DNA from: Pseudokineococcus lusitanus
GTDB taxonomy: Bacteria > Actinomycetota > Actinomycetes > Actinomycetales > Quadrisphaeraceae
Assembly: GCF_003751265.1 (NCBI RefSeq)
Contig: NZ_RJKN01000006.1
Coordinates: 186,001-250,000, forward strand
Direction: 5' to 3'
DNA length: 64,000 nucleotides
Shown here: one piece after another, positions 32,630-42,906 of the stretch
Layout: every line of letters starts with the position of its first letter
Position numbering within the stretch: position 1 is the stretch's first letter
Translations under genes and position numbers: made by a program
Notes under the pieces: generated by a model
What the model saw: the letters and a program-made list of their open reading frames with translations, nothing else
Database searches by the model: none
What the model was told of the DNA's origin: nothing

Positions 32630-34490
32630 GGCCTCGGGCGGGCGACGAGCTGGGGCGGTACCGCCTCGAGCGACGGATCGCCGTCGGCGGCATGGGCGAG
32701 GTCTGGGCGGCGCGCGACGACGTCCTCGGCCGCGAGGTGGCCGTCAAGATCCTCAAGGAGGAGTTCCTCGGGGACCCCGGCTTCCTCGCCCGCTTCCGCG
32801 CCGAGGCCCGCCACTCGGCGGCCCTCTCGCACCCGAGCATCGCCGGCGTCTACGACTACGGGGAGCTCGAGGGCTCCGCCTACCTCGTCATGGAGCTCGT
32901 GCCCGGCGAGCCGCTCAACGACCTCATCGCCCGCGAGGGCCCTCTGGACCCGCGCCGGGCCGTCGGGTTCGTCGCGCAGGCCGCCTCCGGCCTGGGCGCC
33001 GCGCACGCGGCCGGCGTCGTCCACCGCGACGTCAAGCCCGGCAACCTCCTCATCACGCCCGACGGCGACGTCAAGGTCACCGACTTCGGCATCGCCCGCG
33101 CCGGGGACCAGGCGCCGCTCACCCGGACCGGCCAGGTGATGGGGACGGCGCAGTACCTCGCGCCCGAGCAGGCCATGGGCCGCCCGGCCCTGCCCGCGAG
33201 CGACGTCTACGCCCTCGGCGTCGTGCTCCACGAGATGCTCACCGGCCAGCGGCCGTTCACGGGCGACTCGCAGGTGGCCGTCGCGATGGCGCAGGTCAAC
33301 GACGAGCCGCCGCCGCTGCCGACCTCGGTGCCGGCGGGCGTGCGCGAGCTCGTCGACGTCTGCCTGCGCAAGGACCCGACGGGCCGCCCGGTCGACGGCA
33401 GCCAGCTCGCCGCCGTCGCCGCCGCCCTCGCCCGGGGCGACGACGCCGGGGCGCACCGCGCGCTGGCCGCCGCCGGGCTCGTGGGTGCCGCGGCGACCGC
33501 CGCGACGAGCGTCCTCGCCCCGCCGACGGCCGCCGCCCCCGCCACGCGGGTGCAGGCGCCGGCGACCCCGCCGCGTCCCGTCGCGGCCGTCCCCCCGCCC
33601 GACGACGAGCCCCGGCGGCGCTCGCGGACGCCGCTCGTCGTCCTGCTCGTGCTGCTGCTCGTCGCGGCCCTCGCCGTCGTCGGCTGGCGCGTGCTCGACC
33701 AGGGGGGCGACACCCCGGGCCCCGCGCCGTCGACCGGCCCGGCGCCGTCGTCGAGCCCGCCGCCGACGTCCGACCCGCCCCCCACGCCGTCCGACGAGCC
33801 GACCGAGGAGCCCACCGAGGAGGTCGACACGGCCGTCGTCGACCCCGACGAGCTCGTCGGCCTCTCCCTCGAGGAGGCCAGCGCCCGGCTCGACGACCTC
33901 GGCTTCGTGGTCGCCTCGACCGTCGAGACGACCGACGCGCAGGACCCGGGCGACGTCACGGACGTCTCCCCGACGGGCGAGCAGCCCGTCGGCACCCGGG
34001 TCACCCTCACCGTGGCGAGCGCGCCCGAGCCGGAGCCGGAGCCGACCCCCACCGAGAGCGAGCCCGCGCCGGAGCCCTCGCCCAGCGACGACGCGACGAC
34101 GCCCGCACCGACGCCGACCGACGACGGCAGCAGCAGCGGCCCGGGCGGCGGCGACGAGGGCGGCGAGGCCGCCGGACCGGGCTCCGGTCCCGGCGGCGGT
34201 CAGGGCGACGGCCAGGGGAACGGCCAGGGCGGCGGCCAGGGCCAGGGCGCCGGTCAGGGCCAGGGCGCCGGTCAAGGCCAGGGCGCCGGTCAGGGCAGCG
34301 GTCAGGGCAGCGGTCAGGGTGCCGGTCAGGGTGCCGGTGGCGGTGCGGGCGACGTCGTCGACGTCGGCAGCGGTCCGGGCGGCTCCGGCGGTCCGGGGAG
34401 CAGCCGGGGCGGTGGCCGGGGCGAGGCCGGGCCCGCCGACGACGGCCCCGCCGCGGCCCCCGGCCTGCCGGCCGCCGTGCCCGGGCAGCC

Positions 34491-34494
<4 letters not shown>
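32626..34494 (+). CDS. pknA: PknA-like Ser/Thr kinase with a PASTA domain and Gly/Gln-rich tail
   Basis: 622-residue receptor kinase. The kinase domain has [20 protein letters not shown], catalytic Lys41, HRDVKPGN (HRD 133-135), DFG at 153-155 and [14 protein letters not shown] transmembrane helix ([21 protein letters not shown]) is near residues 340-360. One PASTA-like repeat follows ([20 protein letters not shown] to [12 protein letters not shown]), then a Pro/Glu/Thr segment and a tail made of repeated GQGQGA units. M. tuberculosis PknA has no PASTA domain and is 431 residues, so the extracellular part here is an elaboration. Overlaps pknB by 4 bp. Confidence 0.9.
34190..34350 (+). repeat. 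imperfect short repeats encoding the Gly/Gln-rich kinase tail
   Basis: Units such as GGCCAGGGC and GGTCAGGGCGCC recur head to tail and are translated as GQGQGAGQ-type repeats of the pknA-like product. The DNA repetition is imperfect but clear by eye; copy number could vary between strains. Confidence 0.8.
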
Positions 34495-36491
<1,997 letters not shown>

Positions 36492-36497
36492 CGCCGG

Positions 36498-37208
36498 TCA
36501 GCGGTGGACGAGCGGCGCCATCCCGGCCGAGCGGGCGGGGGCGCCGGCGTCGCCGCACACGGCGAGCCAGTTGGCGAGGAGCCGGTGGCCGCCCTCGGTG
36601 AGCACCGACTCCGGGTGGAACTGGACGCCGTAGAGCGGGAGCTCGCGGTGCTGCAGCGCCATGACGACGCCGCCGGCGGTGCGGGCGGTGACGACGAGCT
36701 CGTCGGGCACCGTCCCGTCGACGACCGCCAGCGAGTGGTACCGCGTCGCGGTGAAGGGCAGCGGCAGGCCGTCGAGCACGCCGCCGCCCTCGTGGTGCAC
36801 CTCGCTCGTGCGCCCGTGCATGAGCTCCTCGGCGTGCGTGACGACGGCGCCGTGCGTCTCGGCCAGGACCTGGTGGCCGAGGCAGACGCCGAGCATCGGC
36901 AGCGAGCGCGTGGCGCAGGCGCGCACGAGGCGCGGGCTGGAGCCGGCGTCCGCCGGGGCGCCGGGTCCCGGGGAGACGAGGACCCCGTCGAAGGCCTCGA
37001 GGGTGGCGGGGTCGTCGAGGGAGGGGTCGTCGTTGCGGACGACCGTGCAGCGGGCGCCGAGCTGCTGGAGGTAGCCGACGATCGTCCACACGAAGCTGTC
37101 GTAGTTGTCGACGACGAGGACGCGCGGCCCGCCGTCCGGGGCGACGCCCTCGCCGGCGGCGGTGGACGAGGGGGCGGTGCCCTCGCGGGGGGCGGCGGGT
37201 GCTGCCAC
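36498..37208 (-). CDS. pabA: glutamine amidotransferase, anthranilate/aminodeoxychorismate synthase component II
   Basis: 236-residue class I glutamine amidotransferase that hands ammonia to chorismate for p-aminobenzoate (folate) or anthranilate (tryptophan). VVDNYDSFVWTIVGYLQQLGA, VSPGPGAPADAG, the nucleophile Cys109 in LGVCLGHQVLAE, and QFHPESVLTEGGHRLLANWL give the full catalytic set. The M. tuberculosis gene in this position (Rv0013) is called trpG, while other annotators use pabA; sequence alone does not separate them, and one protein may serve both enzymes. GTG start follows GGAGG. The first ~25 residues are a low-complexity leader. Convergent with pknB (6 bp). Confidence 0.88.
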   Translation of the reverse strand: MAAPAAPREGTAPSSTAAGEGVAPDGGPRVLVVDNYDSFVWTIVGYLQQLGARCTVVRNDDPSLDDPATLEAFDGVLVSPGPGAPADAGSSPRLVRACATRSLPMLGVCLGHQVLAETHGAVVTHAEELMHGRTSEVHHEGGGVLDGLPLPFTATRYHSLAVVDGTVPDELVVTARTAGGVVMALQHRELPLYGVQFHPESVLTEGGHRLLANWLAVCGDAGAPARSAGMAPLVHR

Positions 37209-37246
37209 GGCGGGCCTCCGGGTGCTCGGACGGGCCGCCGTCGGGG

Positions 37247-37423
37247 TCAGCCCCCGGCGGTCCCGTCGACCGTGCTGGAGTTCCAGGGTACGGAGGGCGC
37301 GACCGCGGGGAACACCCACGTGAAGCACACGGCGACGACGCCCGCGACGAGCAGGACCGCGAGCAGCAGGCGGACGACGGTCGGGCCGGGCAGGACGCGC
37401 CAGAGGGCGCCGTAGAGGCTCAC
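37247..37423 (-). CDS. small conserved membrane protein
   Basis: 58 residues: SLYGALWRVLPGPTVVRLLL, a hydrophobic helix (residues about 16-38) and a tail ending VAPSVPWNSSTVDG. The same small protein, one helix with a short outer tail, is commonly found between a sortase or CrgA and the TrpG/PabA gene in actinobacteria. The GTG start overlaps the sortase stop (GTGA), so translation is coupled. Function unknown; proximity suggests a cell-wall or division role. Confidence 0.8.
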   Translation of the reverse strand: MSLYGALWRVLPGPTVVRLLLAVLLVAGVVAVCFTWVFPAVAPSVPWNSSTVDGTAGG

Positions 37424-38238
37424 GCGGCGGCTCCGGGGGCGGTCGGGGTGGTGGGGGCGGCACCGGCGGTGCCGGCGAGCTCGGGCGGCACCCCCGCGGC
37501 GCGGGGGACGAAGCGGTCGAGGGCGGCGTGCTGGACGTAGCGCTCGCGCGCCGACCCGATGGGGTGGCAGGCCGTGAGGGTGAGCAGGCGCTCCGTCGGG
37601 ACGGCCGCGGGGTCCCCGGGGACGGGGGCGACGACGTCGACGTCCCGCGGCCGGACGACCTCCGCCGTCGTCGCGCGGTAGACGAACCAGCCCTCGGCCG
37701 TCTCGACGACGACGGGGTCGCCCGGCTCGAGCGTGGCGATCTCGTGGAAGGGCCGGCCGTAGGTGTTGCGGTGCCCGGCGAAGGCCGCGTTGCCGACCTC
37801 CCCCGGCAGCGCGGTGCCCGGGTAGTGGCCGACGCCGGCCTCGAGGTCGTCGGCGGACGTCCCCTCGACGACGGGGCGCGGCTGCCAGCCCGCGCCGAAG
37901 CGCGGGACGTGGACGACGGCGAAGGCCTCGCCGTCCGCCGGCGCCGCGAGGTCGGGCGGGGGCGCCGAGGCGGGCGCGGGGTCGGCGGTCGGCGGGACGG
38001 TCGTGGCGGGGGCGGCGGCCCACCCCTCCTGGAGCATGGACGTGACGACGGCCTGCTCGCGGTCCGCGACGACGTCGGTCCACCACAGCTGCCAGGCGAC
38101 GAAGAGGAGCAGGAGCGCCCCGGCGGTGAGGAGCAGCTCGCCGAGCACCGAGGTGGCCGCGGCCAGCGCGCGGCCGGCCCGTCGGGCGGGCGGCGTGGTC
38201 GGGGACGTCGGGGGTGCCGTCGTCGTCGGCGCTGCCAC
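37420..38238 (-). CDS. class E sortase
   Basis: 272-residue membrane transpeptidase that anchors LAXTG-type surface proteins to peptidoglycan. Membrane helix at about residues 32-53 (VLGELLLTAGALLLLFVAWQLW), then a linker and the sortase barrel: VEGTSADDLEAGVGHYPGT, catalytic His156 in FAGHRNTYG, catalytic Cys224 in LTLTACHPIG and a following Arg (ARERYV). The TLTAC in place of the usual TLTTC is a mild variant. Streptomyces has sortase E genes in the same crgA neighbourhood. GTG start after GGAGGAGG. Overlaps the small membrane protein gene downstream. Confidence 0.9.
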   Translation of the reverse strand: MAAPTTTAPPTSPTTPPARRAGRALAAATSVLGELLLTAGALLLLFVAWQLWWTDVVADREQAVVTSMLQEGWAAAPATTVPPTADPAPASAPPPDLAAPADGEAFAVVHVPRFGAGWQPRPVVEGTSADDLEAGVGHYPGTALPGEVGNAAFAGHRNTYGRPFHEIATLEPGDPVVVETAEGWFVYRATTAEVVRPRDVDVVAPVPGDPAAVPTERLLTLTACHPIGSARERYVQHAALDRFVPRAAGVPPELAGTAGAAPTTPTAPGAAA

Positions 38239-38327
38239 CGGTGACCTCCTCCGGGACCGCGCGGCGCGGTCCCTCCCCTCCGTCGTCGGCGCGGGGGGCC
38301 GCCGGCTTGAGCCGGACGGGTGGTGCG

Positions 38328-39041
38328 TCAGGCGGGGCGGGCCCAGGAGAGGTCGAGCGTGCCGCCGTACGCGGGGAGGTCGAGGTCGGCCTCGGACACC
38401 TCGTAGACGAGGCCGAGGTCGTCCGAGGCCTGGCGGTACAGCGCCACCTCCGGGGAGGCCTCGAGCGCGGCGCGCAGCGCCTCGGGGTCGCCGACGGCCT
38501 CCACGCGGTAGGGCGGCGGGTAGTAGCGGCCCTGCACCCGCAGCGTCGAGCCGACGCAGCGGACCGCGGTCGTCCCGATGACCCGCTGGTCCATGACGCC
38601 CATGCCCTCGGCGCCGCCGCGCCAGAGCGCGTTGACGACGGCCTGGACGTCCTGGCTGTGGACGACCGTGTCCTGCAGGTCGTAGCCGGCGCCCAGCACG
38701 GTGCCGCGCGGCGCGTCGGCGAGGACGACGACGAGGCCCTCCCCGCTCACCGGGGCCGTCTGGCCCGCGGCGGCGAGCGCCTCGGACGGGCCGGCGTCGG
38801 CCTCGCCGGGCGGGGCCGCGAGGGCGTCGACCTCGGCGCGGGCCGCGGCGACGCGCTCCTCGAGCGTGGCCACGCGGGAGCTCTCCTCGAGGACGACGGC
38901 GCGCAGGTCGTCGTCGTCCTCGCGCAGGTCCGTGCCGTCGGCGGTCCCGGCGCTCGTGGCGAAGAGGAGCCCCGCGAGGCACAGCACGCCCGCCACCGCG
39001 GCGGCGCCCCCGCGGGAGAGCCGCGACCCCCTGCCAGCCAC
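38328..39041 (-). CDS. DUF881 membrane-anchored protein
   Basis: 237-residue protein of the DUF881 family (orthologue position of M. tuberculosis Rv0012). One N-terminal helix (AAAVAGVLCLAGLLFATSA), a coiled-coil stretch with LREDDDDLRAVVLEESSRVATLEERV, and the DUF881 domain with GEGLVVVLADAP, QDVQAVVNALWRGGAEGMGVMDQR, TAVRCVGSTLRVQGRYYPPPYRVEAVG and a C-terminal LDLPAYGGTLDLSWARP. Function unknown; distantly similar to cell-division proteins with a coiled coil and outer domain. The GTG start is preceded by a TACTGT element at leaderless spacing. Confidence 0.88.
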   Translation of the reverse strand: MAGRGSRLSRGGAAAVAGVLCLAGLLFATSAGTADGTDLREDDDDLRAVVLEESSRVATLEERVAAARAEVDALAAPPGEADAGPSEALAAAGQTAPVSGEGLVVVLADAPRGTVLGAGYDLQDTVVHSQDVQAVVNALWRGGAEGMGVMDQRVIGTTAVRCVGSTLRVQGRYYPPPYRVEAVGDPEALRAALEASPEVALYRQASDDLGLVYEVSEADLDLPAYGGTLDLSWARPA

Positions 39042-39060
39042 CTGACTACAGTAGGTCAGG
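39041..39060 (-). promoter_or_regulatory. palindrome with -10 hexamer at the DUF881 start
   Basis: CCTGAC (39041-39046) and GTCAGG (39055-39060) form an inverted repeat around TACTGT (minus strand, 39048-39053), which lies six bases from the GTG. It looks like an operator laid over a leaderless promoter, and it also faces the divergent crgA gene, whose start is 136 bp away. Confidence 0.5.
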
Positions 39061-39195
39061 CCCCGACCACGGCCCGACGACGCCGACGTCCTCCGTCGCC
39101 GTCGCCCGGGCTGCGGCCGTCGTCCCGGACGGCGGGCACGCCAGCACCCCGAGACCAGAGCACGCACCGCCGTCCAGCCGAGGAGCGCAGCACCG

Positions 39196-39522
39196 ATGCC
39201 GGAGTCCCGACGACGCCGCCGCCGCGGCAGCAACCAGCCCGTCAAGGGCGGGCCCACCGCCCCGAAGGGCGCCGCCGCCGCCGCGGCGGAGGCCCCCCAG
39301 GTCTCGGACGACGCGCCCCGGCGCACGGCCGACGTGCGCACCCCCAACCCGCCGTGGTTCGTGCCGGTGATGCTGGGGCTCATGGTGCTCGGCCTGGCGT
39401 GGATCGTCGTCTGGTACGTCACCGAGAACCGCTACCCGGTGCCCGGCATCGGCAGCTGGAACCTCGTCGCCGGCTTCGCCGTCGTCCTCGTCGGCTTCCT
39501 CATGACGACCCGCTGGCGCTGA
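39196..39522 (+). CDS. crgA: CrgA, cell division/sporulation membrane protein
   Basis: 108-residue protein with a basic N-terminus (ESRRRRRRGSN), the CrgA signature TPNPPWFVPVMLGLMVLGLAWIVV (written as PNPPWFVPVMLG here), YVTENRYPVPGIGSWNLVAGF and a C-terminal MTTRWR. Two transmembrane helices. CrgA binds FtsZ, FtsQ, FtsI and CwsA in mycobacteria and restrains or organises septation in Streptomyces. It lies between the kinase block and gyrA, as in other actinobacteria. AGGAG precedes the ATG. Confidence 0.95.
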   Translation: MPESRRRRRRGSNQPVKGGPTAPKGAAAAAAEAPQVSDDAPRRTADVRTPNPPWFVPVMLGLMVLGLAWIVVWYVTENRYPVPGIGSWNLVAGFAVVLVGFLMTTRWR

Positions 39523-39540
39523 CCCGCCGCACGTCCTCCC

Positions 39541-39575
39541 CGCACCCCCCGACGCCCCCGGCGTCGGGGGGTGCG
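39541..39575 (+). terminator. crgA terminator hairpin
   Basis: CGCACCCCCCGACGCC (39541-39556) and GGCGTCGGGGGGTGCG (39560-39575) form a perfect 16-bp stem with a 3-base loop, 18 bp after the crgA stop. Confidence 0.85.
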
Positions 39576-39751
39576 CTGCGTCCGGGGCCGTCCGTCAGCA
39601 CGGACGGGGGGACGGTCGTCACCGCGGGCGTCGACGTCGTCCACGGTCGGTGGACAGCCTTGGGGACGACCAGCGGCCGGGGCGCGGCCTCCGTGGACGC
39701 CGGCAGGGCGCTCACCTGCTGAACGACACGCCTGTGCTTCGTCCCCAGGCG

Positions 39752-39810
39752 TTCTCCACAGTGTGGATGACGGATCCGTCATCCACAGGCTCATCCACCG
39801 GTGTGGACAG
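39752..39810. promoter_or_regulatory. cluster of DnaA-box-like sites with a perfect 26-bp palindrome
   Basis: TTCTCCACA (39752-39760, plus), TCATCCACA (39762-39770 minus; 39779-39787 plus), TCATCCACC (39791-39799 plus) and CTGTCCACA (39802-39810 minus). The two TCATCCACA copies are arms of a perfect palindrome 39762-39787 whose half is TGTGGATGACGGA. The 9-mers differ by one or two bases from TTATCCACA/TTGTCCACA. Confidence 0.6.
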
Positions 39811-40036
39811 GTGTGCGGGTGGGACGGGTGGGGACAGGCCTCTCCCCTCCTCGTCATCGGCACGGTGCGGGTCGTCCTTGACCCGCTCTCGGGGGTTGCG
39901 GTGATGACGACGTCGGGCCCGCGACGGCGCACGGCTGCGTGTCCCGGGGGCACGGGCGCGGGTCCGACGTGGTGCCCCGCCTCGGCGCCGCGGGCGGTGC
40001 GCGACGTCGGACTGGCGACGGGGGGCGGCTCAGGCC

Positions 40037-40200
40037 CGCGACCAGGCGCCCGTTCGCCGTCACGACCGGCTCAGGGACGCGAACAGGCGCCCATTCGCCG
40101 TCAGGACCGGCTCAACAGCGCGAACAGGCGCCCATTCGCCACCTGGACCGGGTCTGCAGCGCGAACCGGCGCCTGTTCGTCGTCGGGACCGGCTCGGGAG
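40037..40200. repeat. four 41-bp tandem repeats, each with a 20-bp palindrome
   Basis: Units start at 40037, 40078, 40119 and 40160. Each begins CGCGAMCVGGCGCC and contains an almost palindromic core of the form GCGAACAGGCGCC followed by YRTTCGC, then a GACCGGnTC block. The units are 70-90 % alike by eye. The array lies just beyond the 3' end of the rhomboid gene. Confidence 0.85.
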
Positions 40201-40211
40201 CCGGGGGCGGG

Positions 40212-41099
40212 TCAGGCGGCGACGGCGGCCGCGACCGCGGCGAGGAGGGCCAGGGCCACGACGACGGCGGCCAGGGCCACGAGCTGGGCGCGGGGCTGCC
40301 GGGCCGTCCGGGACAGCACCGCCGCGACGCCGGCGCCGACGGCGAGGCCGCCGAGGTGGGCCTCCCAGGCGATGCCGGGTATGAGGAAGCCCAGCGCGAG
40401 GTTGATGGCCAGCACGACCCCGATGGAGCGGACGCCCCCGGGGAAGCGGCGGCGGAGGACGACGAGGGCGCCGAAGAGGCCGAAGACGGCGCCCGACGCA
40501 CCGACGGCGACGCCCGGGCTGCCGAGGAGGCCCTGCACCAGCGTGAAGGCGACCGAGCCGCCGAGGGCGCTGAGGAGGTAGAGGGCGAGGAAGCGGCCGC
40601 GCCCGAACAGCTGCTCGAGGGCGGGACCGGTGAGGAAGAGCACGTACATGTTGAGCAGGAGGTGGAACGGGAGCAGCGAGCCGGTCGAGTGGAGGAACGC
40701 CGACGTCAGCAGGCGGTAGGGCTCGGTGGCCACGAGGGGGGTCGCGAGCGAGAAGAGGCCGGTGACGACGCCACCCGACGCCAGCTGCAGCGCGTACGCC
40801 AGGACGCAGGCCGCGATGAGGGCGTACGTGACGACCGGCCGACCGCCCCGCGCCGTCCCGCCCAGGGCGGTGCGCACGGTGGGGGCCTGCCGCCGGGCCT
40901 CGGCGACGCAGTCGACGCACTGGACGCCGACGGGCGCCTCGCGCTGGCACTCCGGGCAGGTGGGGCGTCCGCAGCGCTGGCAGCGGACGTAGGCCTCGCG
41001 CTCCGGGTGCCGCGGGCAGACCGGCGGTCCCGCGGGACCGCCGGACCAGGGACCGCCGCCGGTGGCGCCCGGGGGGACCCCGGGGTCGCGGTCGCTCAT
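40212..41099 (-). CDS. rhomboid-family intramembrane serine protease with N-terminal zinc finger
   Basis: 295-residue protease cutting within membranes. Residues 28-64 have four Cys pairs/His (CPRHPEREAYVRCQRCGRPT, CPECQ, CVDC), a B-box-like zinc finger. The rhomboid core has six helices with Asn150 in HLLLNMYVLF, catalytic Ser202 in VGASGAVFGLFGAL and catalytic His248 in WEAHLGGLAVG. Position matches the Rv0010c/rhomboid slot beside ppiA in actinobacteria. ATG start follows GGGAGG. Substrate unknown. Confidence 0.92.
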   Translation of the reverse strand: MSDRDPGVPPGATGGGPWSGGPAGPPVCPRHPEREAYVRCQRCGRPTCPECQREAPVGVQCVDCVAEARRQAPTVRTALGGTARGGRPVVTYALIAACVLAYALQLASGGVVTGLFSLATPLVATEPYRLLTSAFLHSTGSLLPFHLLLNMYVLFLTGPALEQLFGRGRFLALYLLSALGGSVAFTLVQGLLGSPGVAVGASGAVFGLFGALVVLRRRFPGGVRSIGVVLAINLALGFLIPGIAWEAHLGGLAVGAGVAAVLSRTARQPRAQLVALAAVVVALALLAAVAAAVAA

Positions 41100-41179
41100 C
41101 GCGGGCCTCCCGGCGCTCGTCGGCGCACGCTCGTGGGTCGTCCGGCGGTCGCCGAGGGCGGTCGCACCGGTCGGCGGAC

Positions 41180-41210
41180 GTCCCGGCCGGTGCGGGGCAC
41201 CGGCCGGGAC
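41180..41210 (-). terminator. hairpin terminator between ppiA and the rhomboid gene
   Basis: GTCCCGGCCGGTGC (41180-41193) and GCACCGGCCGGGAC (41197-41210) form a perfect 14-bp stem with a GGG loop, after the ppiA stop at 41236. Confidence 0.75.
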
Positions 41211-41235
41211 GGGGGCGGCCCGGGGGCCGCGGGGG

Positions 41236-41760
41236 TCAGGAGGCGTCGACCTCGACGCGCTGCAGCACGACGTCCTCGACGGGACGGTCACCACGGCCCG
41301 TGCGGACGGCGCCGATGGCGTCGACGACCGCGCGGCTCTCGTCGTCGGCGACGACGCCGAAGATCGTGTGCTTGCCCTGCAGCCACGTCGTCGGCGCGAG
41401 CGTGATGAAGAACTGCGAGCCGTTGGTGCCCTTGCCGCCGCGCGTGCCGGCGTTCGCCATGGCGAGGACGTAGGGCTGCGTGAAGTCGACGCCCGGGTGG
41501 ATCTCGTCGTCGAAGGTGTAGCCGGGGCCGCCGGTGCCGGTGCCCAGCGGGTCGCCGCCCTGGATCATGAAGCCGCTGATGACGCGGTGGAAGACGACGT
41601 CCGAGTACAGGGGCTCCGTCGAGGGCTTGCCCGTGCGCGGGTCCGTCCACTCCTGCTCGCCCGTGGCGAGGCCGACGAAGTTGCGGACCGTCTTCGGCGC
41701 CTTCGTGTCGTAGAGCTCGACGCGGATGGTGCCGGCGGAGGTGTGCAGGGTCGCGAACAT
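41236..41760 (-). CDS. ppiA: peptidyl-prolyl cis-trans isomerase (cyclophilin) PpiA
   Basis: 174-residue cytoplasmic cyclophilin. ATLHTSAGTIRVELYDTKAPKTVRNF, FHRVISGFMIQGGDPLGTGTGGPGY, LAMANAGTRGGKGTNGSQFFIT and GKHTIFGVV carry the active-site Arg (FHRV), Phe/Met and His. Length and position (Rv0009) fit PpiA, which speeds proline isomerisation in folding. No signal peptide. ATG start chosen as the first residue of the fold. Followed by a strong hairpin. Confidence 0.95.
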   Translation of the reverse strand: MFATLHTSAGTIRVELYDTKAPKTVRNFVGLATGEQEWTDPRTGKPSTEPLYSDVVFHRVISGFMIQGGDPLGTGTGGPGYTFDDEIHPGVDFTQPYVLAMANAGTRGGKGTNGSQFFITLAPTTWLQGKHTIFGVVADDESRAVVDAIGAVRTGRGDRPVEDVVLQRVEVDAS

Positions 41761-42033
41761 GCGCCGATCCTCGCACGCGCGCCTTCCCCCGCCCCGCGCC
41801 GTCCACCGGCCGTCCGCTGCCCCGGCCCGCCCGTCGCCGGGGCCGCGCCGGGGGCCCGTCCCGGGTCCGTGCCCCGGACCCGCGCCGTCGAGCGGCGCCG
41901 AGGGGCCCGAGACGGCAGGATGGCGCGACGTCCCGGCCGGGCGCCCCGTGCACCGGCCGGCTCGAGACACCGGCAGACCGATCGCCGTCGCCCGGCCGCG
42001 AGGCCGCCGGCGGCCAGGAGCGAGGAGGAGCGC

Positions 42034-42843
42034 GTGCACTTCGGCACGAAGTCCCGCAGCGAGAAGGCCGCCGACGCGGTGAAGGACCAGACGGCCGCGC
42101 TCAAGGACCGCGTGAGCCCGGCGGCCGAGGCCGCCCGCGCGCACGCCGTCCAGTACGCCGGGGTCGCCCGTGACTGGGCCACCCCGCACTACGAGCGCGC
42201 CCGCGACAAGGGCGTGGAGGCCGCCGCCCCGCGCGTGGCCGCCGCCGCCGGCACGCTGGCCCCCAAGGTCGACGCGGCCCACGACAAGATCGTCGACGAC
42301 CTGCTCCCGCGGCTCGTCGACTCCCTCACGGCCGCCACGGCCGCGGCGTCGTCCAAGGTCGACGACGCGTACGCGCCGGTCAAGGGCCAGCTCAAGAGCA
42401 CGAAGAAGGCCGCCAAGAAGGCCGAGAAGAAGGCGCGCCGCAACCAGCGCTCCTTCGGGCCCGGCAAGCTCCTCCTCGTCCTCGGCGTGCTCGGCGCGGC
42501 GGGGGCGGCGGGCTACGCCGCCTGGAAGTCGTCGCAGCCGACCCAGGACCCGTGGGCCGCCAGCACCGGCACGTCCGGCTACTCGGGCGCCCCCGGCGGT
42601 GCGGCGTCGTCGACGTCCGGCACCTCCACCAGCGCGAGCAGCAGCTCGACCCCGACGCCGGCCGACCTCGCCGACAAGGCGAAGGCCGCCACGGCCTCGG
42701 CCGCGGACTCCGTGAAGGAGGCGGCCGACAAGGCCGCCGACGCCGTCAAGGACGCCGCGGACACCGGCAAGGACAAGGCCGCCGACGCCGCCGACGCGGC
42801 GAAGGACAAGGCCGAGGAGCAGCAGGGCAAGCACTCGTCCTGA
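42034..42843 (+). CDS. DUF5324-like Ala/Lys-rich membrane-anchored protein
   Basis: 269 residues, largely helical with repeating Ala/Lys/Asp. Residues 1-135 form amphipathic helices (ARAHAVQYAGVARDWATPHY; APKVDAAHDKIVDDLLPRLVD). A basic patch KKAAKKAEKKARRNQR precedes one membrane helix (LLLVLGVLGAAGAAGYAAW, about residues 147-165). The C-terminal ~100 residues are Ser/Thr-rich then made of LEA-like KAADAVKDAAD repeats. It resembles DUF5324 proteins that sit in this slot in Streptomyces. Function unknown; possible desiccation or membrane-curvature role. GTG start follows GAGGAGGAG. A strong hairpin follows the stop. Confidence 0.8.
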   Translation: MHFGTKSRSEKAADAVKDQTAALKDRVSPAAEAARAHAVQYAGVARDWATPHYERARDKGVEAAAPRVAAAAGTLAPKVDAAHDKIVDDLLPRLVDSLTAATAAASSKVDDAYAPVKGQLKSTKKAAKKAEKKARRNQRSFGPGKLLLVLGVLGAAGAAGYAAWKSSQPTQDPWAASTGTSGYSGAPGGAASSTSGTSTSASSSSTPTPADLADKAKAATASAADSVKEAADKAADAVKDAADTGKDKAADAADAAKDKAEEQQGKHSS

Positions 42844-42852
42844 CGCCCCACG

Positions 42853-42890
42853 CAGAAGGGCCCGACCCCCGCGGGGGTCGGGCCCTTCTG
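42853..42890. terminator. bidirectional hairpin terminator
   Basis: CAGAAGGGCCCGACCCCC (42853-42870) is perfectly complementary to 42873-42890. It lies 10 bp after the DUF5324-like gene and 17 bp after the minus-strand tRNA-Ala, so it probably stops both transcripts. Confidence 0.85.
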
Positions 42891-42906
42891 ACGTCTTGCG
42901 TACCGG

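Larger units (their letters stand above)
39523..40211. other. 689-bp non-coding stretch downstream of crgA
   Basis: No gene is supported. From left to right it holds a perfect terminator-like hairpin (39541-39575), an inverted GTCCAC/GTGGAC (39641-39657), a cluster of five DnaA-box-like 9-mers with a 26-bp palindrome (39752-39810), and four 41-bp tandem repeats (40037-40200). It separates the converging crgA and rhomboid genes. Confidence 0.8.

Noticed and set aside
40037-40200. CRISPR array
   Set aside because: The four 41-bp units are directly adjacent with no unique spacers between them, and no cas genes are in the window.
40037-40200. LexA boxes in the 41-bp repeats
   Set aside because: The cores contain GAAC and GTTC/ATTC but with eight bases between them, not the four-base spacing of the SOS box.
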